Shown in pieces: positions 1 to 12,700 of a DNA stretch of 64,000 nucleotides (positions within the stretch are counted from its first letter, which is position 1; each line of letters starts with the position of its first letter). The position numbers were made by a program, and so were the translations under genes. Below the pieces are notes generated by a model. It did not search any database. It saw nothing but the letters and a program-made list of their open reading frames with translations, and was not told the DNA's origin. This DNA comes from Morinoia aosen (taxonomy: Eukaryota > Arthropoda > Malacostraca > Amphipoda > Talitridae), in the NCBI GenBank assembly GCA_030386875.1, contig CM059560.1:26654183-26718182 (forward strand), given 5' to 3'.

Positions 1-247
1 AAAAAGTTATTACTCACAAATTGATCGGCAGAAGGTAAGTTTGGGAGTTCGTTCTTACGGAATCTTATGATTGATAATTTCATGGCGTAAATTTCAAGGC
101 TGTCTTCTGCTGTTTGTTAGCATTTTCATTTGATGATTAGACATTAAACGAAATTTTGCTCAAGCATAAATGTTTACACCATGTATCAAATGAAACACAC
201 TTTCAGTTTTCGCATTTCTGTTGGAGTTGAATCAACAGAATAAAAAT

Positions 248-427
248 GTTTTCGTATTATATTCAAATTTCTCAGTGCAGGATTTTGCGGGAGACGAAAG
301 TTTTCAACTAAAATAACTATCTCTGCATTGTTAATAGGTTTTCGTATTATATTCAAATTTCTCAGTGCAAGATTTTGCAGGAAACGAAATTTTTCGACTT
401 AAATAGCTATCTCCGAGTTCTTAATAG
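248..427. repeat. Two-copy 90-bp tandem duplication
   Basis: Two adjacent units (248-337 and 338-427) both begin GTTTTCGTATTATATTCAAA and both end in TTAATAG. They share most bases, including CTCAGTGCA and GATTTTGC, and differ at scattered sites. The amount of divergence suggests an old local duplication. No coding or mobile signature was seen. Confidence 0.85.
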
Positions 428-1269
428 TCTGCATGTATATTTCAGTAATAAAAATCAGGTTGAAGTGAGTCTTTTAAAATACTGTTTTGCCATGAAAAGT
501 AAGGTAAATAACCTTCTGTAACGCTTTTGTAGTTTCACCAAAAACTAAATTCAAAGAAACTTATCACACAAATATTTCGTAACAGAACGAGAAATGAATC
601 AGTTTTGCATGGAATGTCCAGCATCTTTTTTCGTAAGGAAATAATTTTAACACCAAGCCATCAACTCGAACCGTGAATGCAATCTTTTTCATTGTAGTTA
701 TGATAAAATAGATTAGGTAAAATTAACCGTGAATTGTTTCACCGATCAAAATCACCATTTTGATGGCATGCGTACACTAGTAGAGTAATAAAAATAATAC
801 TAGTACAGGAGGCTCACGCATTCTCTATTATCAATTGTACAGTGGCGTCGGGATGCTTATGCAATTAGTTCTAGTTTCACTGTGATAGTCCCACTCGGCT
901 TGAAGCTAGCACCTGTGAAGTAATATTTTCTAGCATGCTGAAGGTCTTAGGTTGACTTAAATTTTTGTTGCTTTCAAAAGAGATAGAAGATTATGGTCAC
1001 AATAGGGGTGTGACCATCGTTGCCCCATTGTGAGAGTATAATTCAAATTTAGGCTCGTTTTTACGATACATATTCTAATGCTAATTCGTGTTATTACAAC
1101 GTTAGTCTGATGCGTTCTTACATTGCGTCCCTTGAAACTGGCCTCATGAAAAAAACTGTCTTTATTTTTACTTTATAACTGTTATTTTCCGATTTCGTTT
1201 CATTGAAACGCTTACGCTTTCCATTGCCACCGTAGCGGGCACTGCTACGTGACGAGCTGAAACATTGCG

Positions 1270-1480
1270 TCCTTATGGGCGAATGTTACCTCGGCTGCAG
1301 ATAAGCCTTCGGGACTTCTATCTTTCATACTCACGTTGCTTCTTTCAGTCTCATCCCTTCTTCGCTATCTATCCTGTCCTTTCTTTCTTTTCCCTCGTAG
1401 CTTGGTTAGCATGTTCGGTGACGAATACGGGGAGATGAATTAAATGAGGTGATCGTACGTAACCCTTCGTGTACTGACGG
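1270..1480 (+). repeat. Possible SINE-like fragment (divergent subfamily)
   Basis: The stretch TGTTACCTCGGCTGCAG, then a TTCGGGACTTCT block and pyrimidine-rich sequence, resembles the sense strand of the variant SINE-like copy at 36305-36610 (GGTTACCTCAGCTGTAG, TTCGAGACTTCT). A similar short piece lies at about 2545-2640. The match is by eye and divergent, so this may be an old relative rather than the same family. Confidence 0.35.
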
Positions 1481-2286
1481 CAACTCCAGTATCAAGATGG
1501 CCTGTGTTTCCACTTTGGATTAATTAATGGAATTTTAATATGGAGTTTGGGGCAGTTGGTGATATTTTCAGAACAATATATACCGAAGCTATTTACCTGC
1601 AACCTACTCATTTTTACCGAGTTCAACTTCCTAATTTTGTAAAACGTATTAACATTAGTCTTCTGTAAACCTAAGTGAATTTTTATTACATTATTTTGCT
1701 GATTAGTCTGGTTAGCAACTAAATGAAAAATAATTTGAGAATCATTTTGAGCATAGATACTATTTCTCGTTCAGCATAAATCTCTAAGGAACATGACTTT
1801 TTTAATTGTGCTTAGAAGTACAGCTACATGTATACTTGGAAAAATATCCATAGCAGGGAAATTGCAAATGTTTTTCATTAGTAGATGCAGACAACTTTTT
1901 CCTTGAATACTTATCTCCGTGTTATAAAAGTTTTGGCGTCCGAAGGTTAACGAGAAGCACTGTGAAAGTTCAAGTTACGAATGTGTTATCAAAAAGAAAA
2001 CTTTCAATGCCTGAGATCATATACGGTCTTGTGTTATTACACATAGCTTTTTAGTTTTATTTAATAACTTAGACTTATAATGCTTAGTATACGGGGAGGT
2101 ACAGATGGTGAGGGTTATGCAACAATTGATTTTAATGAATGGTACTGTAGAGTGCTTATAGTTACGCCTAGACATTCCTTGTGTTATATGCAATTTGTTG
2201 GGAAAATGCAGTTCCTTCATAAATGCGTGTAGATCCTACCCCAAATGTCCAGGTCTATACATATAGATACGTATGAAGTTCTCATA

Positions 2287-2516
2287 CAGGGTGGGGCAAA
2301 TCAAATCCCGCATTTTAATAGGCTATTAGGAAAAGTAAAACAATTCTTACAAAAGGATTTGTTGTTTTATTCGAATCAGTATACAATGCCGTTTGTGTGC
2401 TCACTTTTTGAAGATGGCATCAGGAAAATGGTGGTGCCTACACGCATCTTAACATAACCACCACAGCCGTTGCGCGCAGCTTTCAAAACTCGCGCGTTTG
2501 ATTTTGCCCCACCCTG
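2287..2516. mobile_element. Tc1/mariner-type MITE with TA target duplication
   Basis: The left end CAGGGTGGGGCAAATCAAA and the right end TTTGATTTTGCCCCACCCTG are inverted copies, with one extra A in the right arm. TA lies immediately outside each end (2285-2286 and 2517-2518). A 230-bp element with TIRs and a TA target site is the pattern of a non-autonomous Tc1/mariner-superfamily MITE. A 70-codon open frame crosses the left TIR and runs into the element but matches no family I recognise, so it is treated as chance or a relic. Confidence 0.85.
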
Positions 2517-2754
2517 TACATATATGAGCACATGTGCACATGGTACCTTAGGTAGATAGGCTTTCGGAACTCGTCTTTCGTGCCCACCTTGCTTCTATAC
2601 AGTATATTTAAACCCATAGAAATTGGGTAGCAGTGCAAAGTAGCCTGTTAGTGGCTTAGTCTAAGGTTTTTTAGCTAATGCTTCATTCTGAAAAAGCGCT
2701 CATTTTTAGCACTTACTTAGCTGACGGTATCTGTACGTGCTAATTTTGCCGGTG

Positions 2755-3180
2755 CGTCAGTACAATTTTTGTATATATGAGAACTAGCACACCCAGCGGA
2801 AGGAAGTTCCTGAGCTGATGGTTAGGTCCCTCGTCAGGGAGATACAACTATTTTATCTGAGGGTATTTGCGCTCCCTGGGGAAAACGAAAGGTCCCGAGC
2901 TGACAGAAGGTAGGTTTTCTTTTTGTTGAAATAAAATAAGATTTTAGTTTCTTTCCGGTTCATTTTTCTCTGTTCACTGTTCTACAGTTTTTCAGCACCT
3001 ATTACGTTCTTAAATTTGTGTCTTGTTTCATGACGTTCCTTCCCAACTTCTTGTTTCTATGTGAAGGGCATTTTGTGGGAACATACCTTGCATATATCTC
3101 GCGTTCCCTCAACTTCATCTTTGGAACGCCTTTTTGTGATTAGCGAGGCTTTAAACTAACCTATATTGTAATCTATTCTA
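2755..3180 (+). mobile_element. SINE-like family copy, sense on plus strand
   Basis: An old copy of the roughly 350-bp family described at 40409-40769. It reads from the hairpin end (GATACAACTATTTTATC and the GCGCTCCCTGGGG block near 2830-2885) through GAGCTGACAGAAGG to the distal end GAGGCTTTAAACTAAC near 3160. A second partial 5' end (GAACTAGCACACCCAG, GAGCTGATGGTTAGG) lies at 2755-2827, so this may be two overlapping insertions. Target duplications were not found. Confidence 0.7.
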
Positions 3181-3389
3181 ATGGTTTAAGGCCTTCTCTT
3201 ATGTCTATGTTTCCTGATTTACGGATTTTCTTTTCGATTCGCTGCTCTTTTTTTCAGCATCGTCTTCTTTTTTCTTAAACTTTTATCATCTTTCAGACTT
3301 CTTTCAATCTTGATGTTTCCCATCGCCAAGTGTGGGGACTCAGGTTGTACAGATAACCTGTTCCCTAGAGTCTCTACGAAATAGCATAT

Positions 3390-3445
3390 TTCTCCTCCCT
3401 GTCTTCTGTATCACCTATGTTATGGTTAGGGAAGCTTAAACTAAC
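3390..3445 (+). repeat. 3'-end fragment of the SINE-like family
   Basis: Only the distal end remains: a GTTAGGGAAGCTTAAACTAA block, matching the family's 3' terminus (GGGAGGCTTAAACTAA). The rest of the element is missing. The call rests on one short block. Confidence 0.45.
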
Positions 3446-3544
3446 ACATAACCCGAGAAGTCCGTTTCTACTTTGAGGGAAGAAATATAACTATTAGTGT
3501 CAGATACTAGGACAAATACTTAATTTAAGGGTTATCATCAGCAT

Positions 3545-3865
3545 TCATGAATTAGCGCTCCCTGACTATGTGAGATCCCGAGCTAAAGGTTAGGTAGGTC
3601 TTCCTTTTTTTGAAATAGAATAGTTTTTTTGTTTTGTTATGGACCATCTTTTTCGGTTCTCTGCTGTCCTGTTTTTCAGCACCTACTACCTTCTTTTTCA
3701 ACTTTCATCTCGTTTCGTGAACTTCTTTCTTAGCTTACAGTTTTTGTGCACTTTGTGCGTAGATTCCGCGTTCCCTTCCCTCCACACTAAATGAGGCCTT
3801 CATCCTTTCTCTCTTTGAACATCTTTGTTGTGGTAAGAGGAGGGTAAAACTTTCTTATAATCAAT
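3545..3865 (+). mobile_element. SINE-like family copy, sense on plus strand
   Basis: Family blocks appear in order: GAATTAGCGCTCCCTG, GATCCCGAGCTAAAGGTTAGG, the TTTCGGTTCTCTGCTGTCCTG block, TGCGTAGATTCCGCGTTCCC, and the 3' part CTTTGTTGTGGTAAGAGGAG. The region upstream (3475-3545) looks like a disrupted or rearranged 5' end. Divergence is higher than in the 27-51 kb copies, so this is probably an older insertion. Confidence 0.7.
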
Positions 3866-4289
3866 CAACCATTCACAAACTCTTCTTAACTGACACGAAA
3901 TTTGTCATATCCTAGATAGAGAAATTCATCATTACCGAAAACAACAGCGAGCTTGTGTATTCATATTGTAATATGCAATGCCCCGCCGACCTAGGTCTCC
4001 ACGATACGTACTCGAGTATATACGGCTCTGGATCTCTCTAATTTTTTTTAAAGTGACTTATAATAGTGCACTTCTACAGCAAAAATGAGTATTAATTTAC
4101 AGGTGAACTGAAACCAAGAGCGCCAGTGCTAATTTCTACCAATTGCACATATACGAAACATATAACACACGACGGTTATTCTTAGAAGCAGATATCGCAA
4201 TATTTTTTTAATTGATCTAATAACCTATTAACATTATACCCTATAGTTCGTGATACGATTTTTTTATTTAATTTTCATCAGACCTGGTG

Positions 4290-4345
4290 CCACACAGGGC
4301 CTTTGTGGCGGATAGGGAGGCTTAAACTAATAATCTAATTTAATG
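4290..4345 (+). repeat. 3'-end fragment of the SINE-like family with tail
   Basis: The block GATAGGGAGGCTTAAACTAA followed by TAATCTAATTTAA matches the distal end plus the A/T tandem tail of the family. No body sequence precedes it, so it is a fragment or severely 5'-truncated copy. Confidence 0.55.
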
Positions 4346-4349
4346 CCAC

Positions 4350-5320
4350 ATAGTTCTTGACCCGTATTCTACAGGTAATTCTACTGACCCGTATTGTTCA
4401 CAAATTACAACTAACGTATCTCCCTCTTTATTGCAGTCGTTCACCGATTACTCGGCATTAAAAAGAAAAACAATTTATTCAATATAATTGGAAAATAAAT
4501 TTCCTTGCGTCAAGAAAAGTATTTTCTTATGAGATAACGACTAGGGGGTATTAAAAATGAACAAGCACCTGCTTTAGCAGAAAATGACCTTCATAAGTGC
4601 AATTTCAAATACAAATCAAGCTATTGATAATTTATTCTTTGAACTATTTTCCACCACGTTTCAGAGTTTTTCTGGTAAAATAGTTTGCAATGAAAATGAC
4701 CAACAGTAACCTGAGGTTTCGCATAATTCGTACAAAGATTTCTCAGCCACTAAAATCCATTTCTTGTGCTCTAGTCCTGTTGAGCGTATTTTGGGACTCA
4801 AGATAACATTCATAATTGGATTATTCTCAGCTGTTCAAAACTGAATTGGCCGTTTGTCAAAAGTTTGCCAAATTCATGCTCATATGTATGTACATTGTAT
4901 GAACTTTCTATCTTTTCATATTTTTCCCCTCAAGTGAATGAACGTTACTCTGGATACAAGTTTACTAACCTTGTCAATCTTTCGTTTCAGATTTTTGCCT
5001 TGTACGATAAGTATCGGCTGGATTTTGAGTTATTCGACTACGATGGTACTGAACATATCCAAATGACTCGTACCTAAAATATCCCAAAGAAGACCTTAAT
5101 AAATCGTTGAATATTAGCAGGCAGAACGACTGCGTTAATAAAGTTAGTTTTCCTGTTTCGCCTATTTCTACCAATTTTTTTATCACTCGCCATCGGAGTG
5201 ACGTAGCCTAAGACTCGTATAGAGTGCTTACGCAAATAATTGAAGCTCAAAAGAATAGCCGTGGAACTAGAGTGAAGTACTAATATTTTGGTGAGTAAAT
5301 GTTGATTTTGAAAAAATTAT
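4350..5320. other. No feature seen
   Basis: AT-rich sequence between the SINE fossils and the minisatellite. The open frames are short, overlap on opposite strands and carry no recognised motif. Confidence 0.5.
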
Positions 5321-5324
5321 ACAA

Positions 5325-6325
5325 CTAGAGAAGATTACCGTAGAATGTGAGAATGGCTGTCAAACTAGGTAGACAACGACCACAGAATTTGATAGAATGT
5401 TCGAAGAGTTGGGAGTGAAAGACCGTAGAACTAGAAAAACCGTAGAATTTCATAGTATGACCATAGAACTAGAGAAAATGACCGTAGAACTCGAAAGAGT
5501 AACCATAAAATTTGAATGACCGTAGAACCATAGAAAATTATCAAAATTAGAGATCGACCATAGACTTTAATAGTACGACCGTAGAACCAGATAAAATGAC
5601 CGTCAAATTTAATTATATGACCGTAGAACCATAGAAAATGATCAGAACTAGAGATCGACCATAGATTTTAATAGTACGACCGTAGAACCAGATAAAATGA
5701 CCGTCAAATTTAATTATATGACCGTAGAACCATAGAAAATGATCAGAACTAGAGATCGACCATAGACATTAATAGTACGCCCGTAGAACTAGAGTATCAC
5801 CATAGAATTGATAGACTGCATAACTAAGAAAATTACCGTAGAACTACATACTGTGACCGTAGAACCAGATAGAATGACCGTGAAATTTAATTGTATGACC
5901 GTTGAACTACAGAAAAAACTAAATATAATGACCGTAGAAGTCCAAACTTTGACTGTAGAACTAGAGAGAAGGACCGTAGAATTCGACAGTGTGACCGTAA
6001 ATCTAGAGAAAATTGCCGTAAAGAAAATGACTCCAGAATATTTTAGCACGACTGTATACCTAGAGAAAATAACCCTAGAACTACTTTGACCGAAGAATTT
6101 GGAAGTTTGACCGTCTAACTACAGAAAAGAACACAAAAATAATGACCGTAGAACTGGAGAATGAACGTAGAAGTTAATAGTGCGGTGTAATCTCCGTAAG
6201 TCATGAGAAAATAGCCGTACAACTCGAGAAAATGACCGCAGAATTTTATAGCATGAGTAAAACCAGAGAGAATGACTAAAAACTTGATAAGGTGGCCATA
6301 TAACTAGAGAAAATGATCGTAGAAC
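5325..6325. repeat. 21-bp minisatellite, about 1 kb
   Basis: Tandem units of 21 bp built around GACCGTAGAACTAGAGAAAA alternate with a second type containing GACCGTAGAATTTGATAG. Spacing is mainly 21 bp with interruptions. A higher-order duplication of about 101 bp repeats at roughly 5576 and 5677. Because 21 is a multiple of three, one plus-strand frame at 5808-6089 stays open for 93 codons and reads as degenerate heptads (TVELEKM, TVEFDSV). Elsewhere the frames break where unit lengths change. I read it as a non-coding minisatellite, with an outside chance that it was once a repeat-rich exon. Confidence 0.85.
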
Positions 6326-6329
6326 TCTA

Positions 6330-9300
6330 AACCACTACAGATTTTCAATACAAACTTCTGTATACTCGACAGCTGCATACATTCCAAGAACAGTGATTGC
6401 AGATGGAGTAATAAATACATGAACAAGAGTAAAACACGAATCAAATGAAATATTTTACTGTCAGTTATAAACACTGATTCTTCACACATTCAGGATTGTT
6501 TTTGAACAGGAAAGATTAATTTCAACGAGAAATAATTTTCTACCTATTACTATCTATTGCTAGAACGGATGAATAACCATTAGTACCCTTCAATTGAGGA
6601 TCATACCAACAAATAAATACATTACCAATTGAATTCTGACCAGCACAGAATGTATACTGCAAGCTAAAGGCCTAGAAATATTTCTTTGCCACAGTGTCAT
6701 CAACTTCGGACCTATATCAAACAAAGGAGAAGACAACTGGTTTATGCACGTGATGACCGACACCATACACTGCACATATCACATGAAATATATTACATGA
6801 GAACGAGTTTGGAGACCACAGTGAAATTGAAAACCGGTAAATAGGCGCATATGTACAGAGGACGAACAAGAAAAGGCTGTGTATAGTAGACGTACGTAAG
6901 AATTAGCTGCATCATCTGACCAACGCCATCAACCTGAAAGCCAAGGCGAAGGATCAATTGAGCCATAAAAATTGGCCAAACTATACCTGGAAGCCTTTGA
7001 AAACAGATCACAATGTGTACAACATTTTGAGTCGTTTTGAATAACGGACGTTCCGAGTCGGAACTTCGTGAAATTAATCTAACTACATGTACAAAACTCT
7101 ACAAAGCAGTTAAACGTGTTACTTTAAATAATGGGAATCAGTCTTGTTACCGTCGATAGAAACTAGGACTAAAAAGGATCCTAAACTAGGGCTGACAGTT
7201 ATCCACCACATCAGTGTATATGGCCTGACAAGTTTAGGGTGCGAATAATTACAAAAGAAGAATATTTCACGAGGTGAAAACATAACCAAGTTTTTAAAAT
7301 TGCGAGCAAAGACAAACAAATTATTCGTCACTGCTAACGCAATCATTCCCACATACGCACACCGCTAGACTGGACAAAGGACACTAACAATTGCTACAAC
7401 TAAATCACAGGATAAGACCGATGTATTTACATCAAAATAAAATTGATGCGCCTGTTCGCCGTATATTGAGAGAAATAAATGAATTATAGAATTCCTTACA
7501 CACTTTTCATGTAACTATAAACATTGCGCTTTACGATTGCCCTAGACTGATATCAGTTTTAAACATTAGACGAGACATTCTACATCACCTATGTGGACTC
7601 CTTGTTTTGCTAATACTTTTCACACTGAGCCAGTTACAGGGAAGAAGTATTTGCAGGCTGTCACTGAAAGCATTCCATTAAAAATGACGAAAAAATTATT
7701 TCGTTTAGTGATACACGTTTGGGATGTTTAATGGGTTTCTCAATTTAGTCGTAGCCTTTTGACCTCCACTTGTCGAACTCAATATCAATCGACACACTAG
7801 CACCCCATCTAAATTTATTAAGTACGCAATATCCTAATTTGGAATGGGATGTACATTTCAGTGAACAGCTACAAACGCTTCGAGCGCCCCCACTGACAAG
7901 ACCTTACTTTAGAGTAATAACTGTTCAGCTTAACAGACGCTTGAGAAATGATCATGCATAAATGGTATTTTGAACGAGTTAACAATAACACACTTCAATC
8001 AACTGCATGGTTGAAGAGCACACATTTTTTTCACTGAATATTCGACAAACATTTCTACTCTGAATTTAACCTTCAGTTCTTACAGTCACACCATAAGGAT
8101 AGATCTAATCGATTTCAAATTGTTGGAGTACATGATCTCCGTTCTTGATTTCAAGGAAGCAAACGAAATATAACAACAAAAACAACAAGAGGTTCAACAA
8201 CATATCATCCGTTCCCCTATGTCAAATCGGCAAGCGGTATTTTACTAAGGAAATGCCTGGATGCAAGACAATTAGGGTGGCTATGTGCAGCGGCTTCATT
8301 CAATATATATACTAAATAGAAGTTCAAAGCAATAGGCTAAGAAAAACTCAAATTTAAAATAATCATAAGATGCAGAACAATTTGTAACTATAAAGAAAGA
8401 ACAACGTTACAGTTCGCAACTATAATGCAAGCAATGAAATGAAACTGTGGTTAACGCAGGATTGTAGCCATCAATAGCAAGTACCTTCATTCGGAGAGCT
8501 AAAACATTAATTGAGGGAGTTTTAGAAGTCCTAGTCATGATAGAGAAGCTCCATGTGATTTTCACTAAAAAATATACAAAACATACACGCAATGCGTTGT
8601 TCTACGATCTTTAGCCTGAGGGCTTCGACAAACAATGAAGAATAATAATAATTTAATAAGTAAAGGTAATGGTATAACGTAATGATTCAGATCCTCATGA
8701 TTCAATAAGGTCGGAAAACCTACACCATCGAAGATTACTTGACTACCGAAAAAATTACTACGGGGAAAATTACTGGCGTATTGCTTCCACTAAAAAAAAA
8801 ATGAAACGATACTCCCAAAGCTCTCGTTAGGACGAGCTACTGAAACCCGATAACACTGAAGCGTTCTCAATGATGAAGGTACATCATCTAAAGATAAGAC
8901 GAAAACCTGAATAATAAAAGCTTGGTTCTAACGTAATATATTGAACAAAATATATGTAATGAAGTTGGAGCATGAAGTTGGAGAAAGATATGATTCATCT
9001 AATTTAACAAAGAAGCAGGAAGTACTTACAATCGCATTCGAATGATCTTAGAATACGAAACGATGCCTTGTAAAAGTAATCAAAGTAGAAGTAATCGAAG
9101 TAGAAAGTAGCTTATGACAATTTATTACTTGACTATAAAATTATAACATTAGAAACACAAGTAAGTGGTTACGTGCAACCACTAAAAAATCTTGCTGAAG
9201 GCTTTTCACTCATAAGAAATAACTGAGATATAGACAAGTTATTCTTAAATGCACAATTACGGAACTGAAGTTTGACTAGAGCTGAAAAATTCTTCACCAA

Positions 9301-9374
9301 TAGAGTATATAATATAACGTCTCTAACGAAACCCGTCAAGAAAATAAAAAATGTCACTATGGTCCAATCGGTGA
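6330..9374. other. No gene recognised
   Basis: Three kilobases without a supported feature. Several minus-strand open frames of 60-77 codons (for example near 6590-7350) are hydrophobic and AT-driven, show no domain, and are not linked by convincing splice sites. Small AAT-rich and AGTAATC/AGTAGAA-type simple repeats occur near 8640 and 9075-9110. Confidence 0.45.
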
Positions 9375-9387
9375 CTTTTGAACGTCA

Positions 9388-9746
9388 GATTAGATTAGAT
9401 TAGTCGTTAGTTTTAGCCTCCCTACCCAGCAACAATTGCGATCCAAAGAGAGGAAGGGGGAAGGCACCATTTAGTATGGAGTTAAGGAAATGCGGAATCT
9501 ACGCAGAAAGGCATAGAAACAGTTAGTTGGGAAAGAAGATTATGAAACAAGATCAAAGTTGAAGAAGAAAGTAGTAGGAGCTGAAGAACAGGACAGCAGT
9601 GAACCGAAAAAAGGTGGTCCTTAACATAACAAAAACATTTTATTTCAACAAAAAGAAGGCCTACCTAACTCTCAGCTCGGGCCCTCACATTGTCCCCCTG
9701 GGAGCGCTAATTCCCATAGATACAATAATTGTATCCCCCTGAGGGG
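9388..9746 (-). mobile_element. SINE-like family copy with 13-bp target duplication
   Basis: A 359-bp copy, sense on the minus strand, flanked by CTTTTGAACGTCA at 9375-9387 and 9747-9759. The plus strand begins with the tail GATTAGATTAGATTAG and then TTTTAGCCTCCCTACCCAGC. It ends with GATACAATAATTGTATC and CCCCTGAGGGG. It is very similar to the copy at 45038-45393, which suggests a young subfamily. The clear target duplication shows that this end-to-end sequence is one insertion unit. Confidence 0.9.
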
Positions 9747-9759
9747 CTTTTGAACGTCA

Positions 9760-12700
9760 ACAAAATCTTCCCAATTAATATTTTTAGACGAAATATGAGG
9801 CAGATAAAAGAAAAAATACCACCGTTAACAAAATGTTACTTATTCCAATACGCTTGTTATAAGGTTTGGCAGTACTTGACATTATCTGCATAGGTCAATC
9901 AAAATCGAACAAATAAAATCCTACGATGCTTACTTATTATCGTTGGTCTGGTCATTGAAACGCGTTGAAGTACAACCTACTTTAGCGACTGAAGAATCTC
10001 ACTACCTCTGCAAATGTAAAAAAGTAAGAAAAACATTTGTTTTCAGACTTTGCGTCCCCTGATACAAAACACAGAAATCAAAATGTCGAGTTGAGCTCTT
10101 CGGTATCCGGTACACCTCACAACTTCAAGGAAAAATGTGTACGTACACAAATATTGACCTCTCCTTCCCTCACGAGTTTTGCAGCCTGAAAACAAAATGA
10201 CAATAATAAAATTATCTGAAAACTAAAAACTATACTTGCCATCTCTACCGCTACGAGACATGGTGAACTAAAACATTCGATTTGCTAACGAACATTCATC
10301 CTCACCCTGTTTTAATTTACAATCATATATTTTAATAAAGACCACTAAATTAGTAGTAAAGCGCTCAAGTACCTCAAGTAGCACAATGGCTAAGCAAGTT
10401 CAATAAATAATGAAACTCTTAGCAAGAACAAATCCAACTCGAATTTCGCTGCTTCGTGTGCTAGAACTATATTTGCATTCAAAGTTCCTCCACAAAATTC
10501 CTGTCATAAACCGAAATTAAATACAACGAAAGAAAGGTATTAAAATACAGTTGCTTTAAAAAGATTTTTTGCAAATGAAAGATAAACGTCAACATAAATA
10601 TATATTTGACTTTGAAACACGCACTGTGACTCAATAAAAATAATTGACAGTCACGTAATAAAGCCAGTCTCGGCCGGAAATGTGAGACTACAGAAACAGA
10701 TATAATTATATTCAAGGAAGAATTTACTGAAATGACCCGTCGGTCACCTACACGTAAACGAAGGTAATTAAGATCAGAGCTCGGCAAGCTTAAAACACCA
10801 CTAGTCGTCCACAATATGTTAACGACCAGTGCTACTGAATCAGACGTATTCAGTTTAGAACACCTCTAAGCAATAACACAAAAATAGGTCAGACGCAATA
10901 GGTTTACCTAGCTTGGATACCTAATTGCATCCAAAAGAACTACGTCTGCCACGATAGAATGAAAAACTTGCGCATTTCCTGGAAGAAGACAACAGTAAAA
11001 TTAAATGTAAGTCCAAAGAAACATAACCATAGTCTAGGCAAATCAAGCTCACGCACAATATACTGTATGCAAAAAATGTTCGGAAACTACAGGTGGTCAG
11101 GTAGGTAACTTTAGTTAGAACACCGAGAACCGAGCCTGCAAAAGAACACTCCAAACGACGAGGCCATGAAATTTACTATTCGCACATCATTATACTCAGT
11201 GGTTTACTTCAATATGGCATTTATCACTTCTTGTTTGGAGACGAAACTTTGTTTAAATGAATTGGCTGAGAAATGATGAGTGAAACAAGAGGAAAGCGTT
11301 CCGTCAAGTTCGAAGCAACATAAAAGCCGAAAAATATTTTAGGCAAGTGATTTTAAATGAACTTTCGCAAAAGGAACTAACGTTCATTGAAAAGGTGAAT
11401 GCCAAAGACAGGCTATGATTTTTTTTCTGCATAAAGATAGGCGCAAGATCAAATGAAATAACCATTATCGCCGTATTTCTTAAACCGAAGGCACCGATGA
11501 CCAACCTGCACTTAGCACTTGGACAACGCAAGCTCGATCAGAAAATACATCCCCTGAAAAACGTCGCATCGACGCTTATATAAGGATGGTGATATATAAC
11601 AAAGTAGAAAATATTGACGTAGTTCAGTTACGTTTAAACTATGGAATAATCCAAGGAAATATTCTCTAGGACAACTCCTTGAAATAACGCAACTAAGAAA
11701 AGAAAATAGGCCACGAAATGGAATCCAATACCGAATACCTCTCAGAGGAGAAGTTATAAGAACATGAAATGGACGTAGTGAGGCTGATTACTATAAGCAA
11801 TTGCAAGAATGTGACAATCGTATTGGTCTTAAAGACAACGAGGCTGCAGACAATCATCTTCGGTATAAGCGGCACAAAAGCAGCCACTTCACAGTCCACC
11901 TGAAACGAAAAACGAGCATTGTTACTGAAGGACATAAAGAATAAGAAGCCCCTCCACGAAAAAAAAGTTCTTAGAATTCGAAGTAGTTACAGTAATGAGC
12001 GATTTAAATTTTATACAAGATGTTATTTTCAAAATTGCAGATTTGAATAAAAATGAGGCGCATTCAAGTAACAAGCCAGCTCACAAACAATTTTTCCAAG
12101 AATTGATGTTGAGCAGTAACTTTGTTTTCGCAAATATAAAAGAAATGTACAGATTGTTAAGAAATAACGGGAACGTCTCCCTAATAATTGTCGAGAATCT
12201 GTTAAAATAATCAATTTTCGAATTAAAAATGAGAATTTAGGGAAAATCTTAACCACGTGTAATAAATTCGAGTTTTTGATCATGTGTAATAAATTTACGT
12301 GTAACAAATTTTGTACTTCAAAAAAAAAAAAAATACTTCAGTGGGTTTTGCTTTAGGTGTTGTAAAAACATTGTAGGGTTCGCATTCAGCAGTACAGAGA
12401 GTGATCGAGTCCACACGTTCGTTGAAAGAATGTTTTGGTAAGGCCATTCTGAAGAGCATCGGGCAGTTTTGTATTTGTTTTACCACGAAGGAATGTGTGA
12501 GGGAACTTGGTTACAAAGATCTCTTACAGGGCAGAGAAACCTTTCCACAAAAGTGTTTGTAGACAGGGCGATCTTAAAATAACATGGGGAGATGAGGCCA
12601 GCGAAACTTGAGAGGGTTCGGCTGAACCACATGGAGAGAAATTTATTGGAAGCACTTGTAAACGTTGGGGCTGAGGACGCTGGACAGAAGAGGGTGACAG

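Larger units (their letters stand above)
1..2240. other. Left flank, no gene recognised
   Basis: AT-rich DNA without an open frame that looks coding on either strand. The only structures seen are the 90-bp tandem duplication at 248-427 and a possible SINE-like fragment near 1270-1480. The open frames present are short, compositionally biased and lack recognisable domains. Nothing here ties the region to the CSP gene further right, although an unlocated 3' exon of that gene could lie anywhere to the left of 21 kb. Confidence 0.5.

Noticed and set aside
5789-6089. Coding gene in the 21-bp repeat array on either strand
   Set aside because: Both strands stay open only because the unit length is a multiple of three; frames break where units change length. 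Reported as a minisatellite.
9388-9746. Helitron interpretation of the hairpin-ended 350-bp repeats
   Set aside because: Helitrons make no target duplications, whereas these copies have clear 9-15-bp ones and tandem tails. Retroposition fits better.
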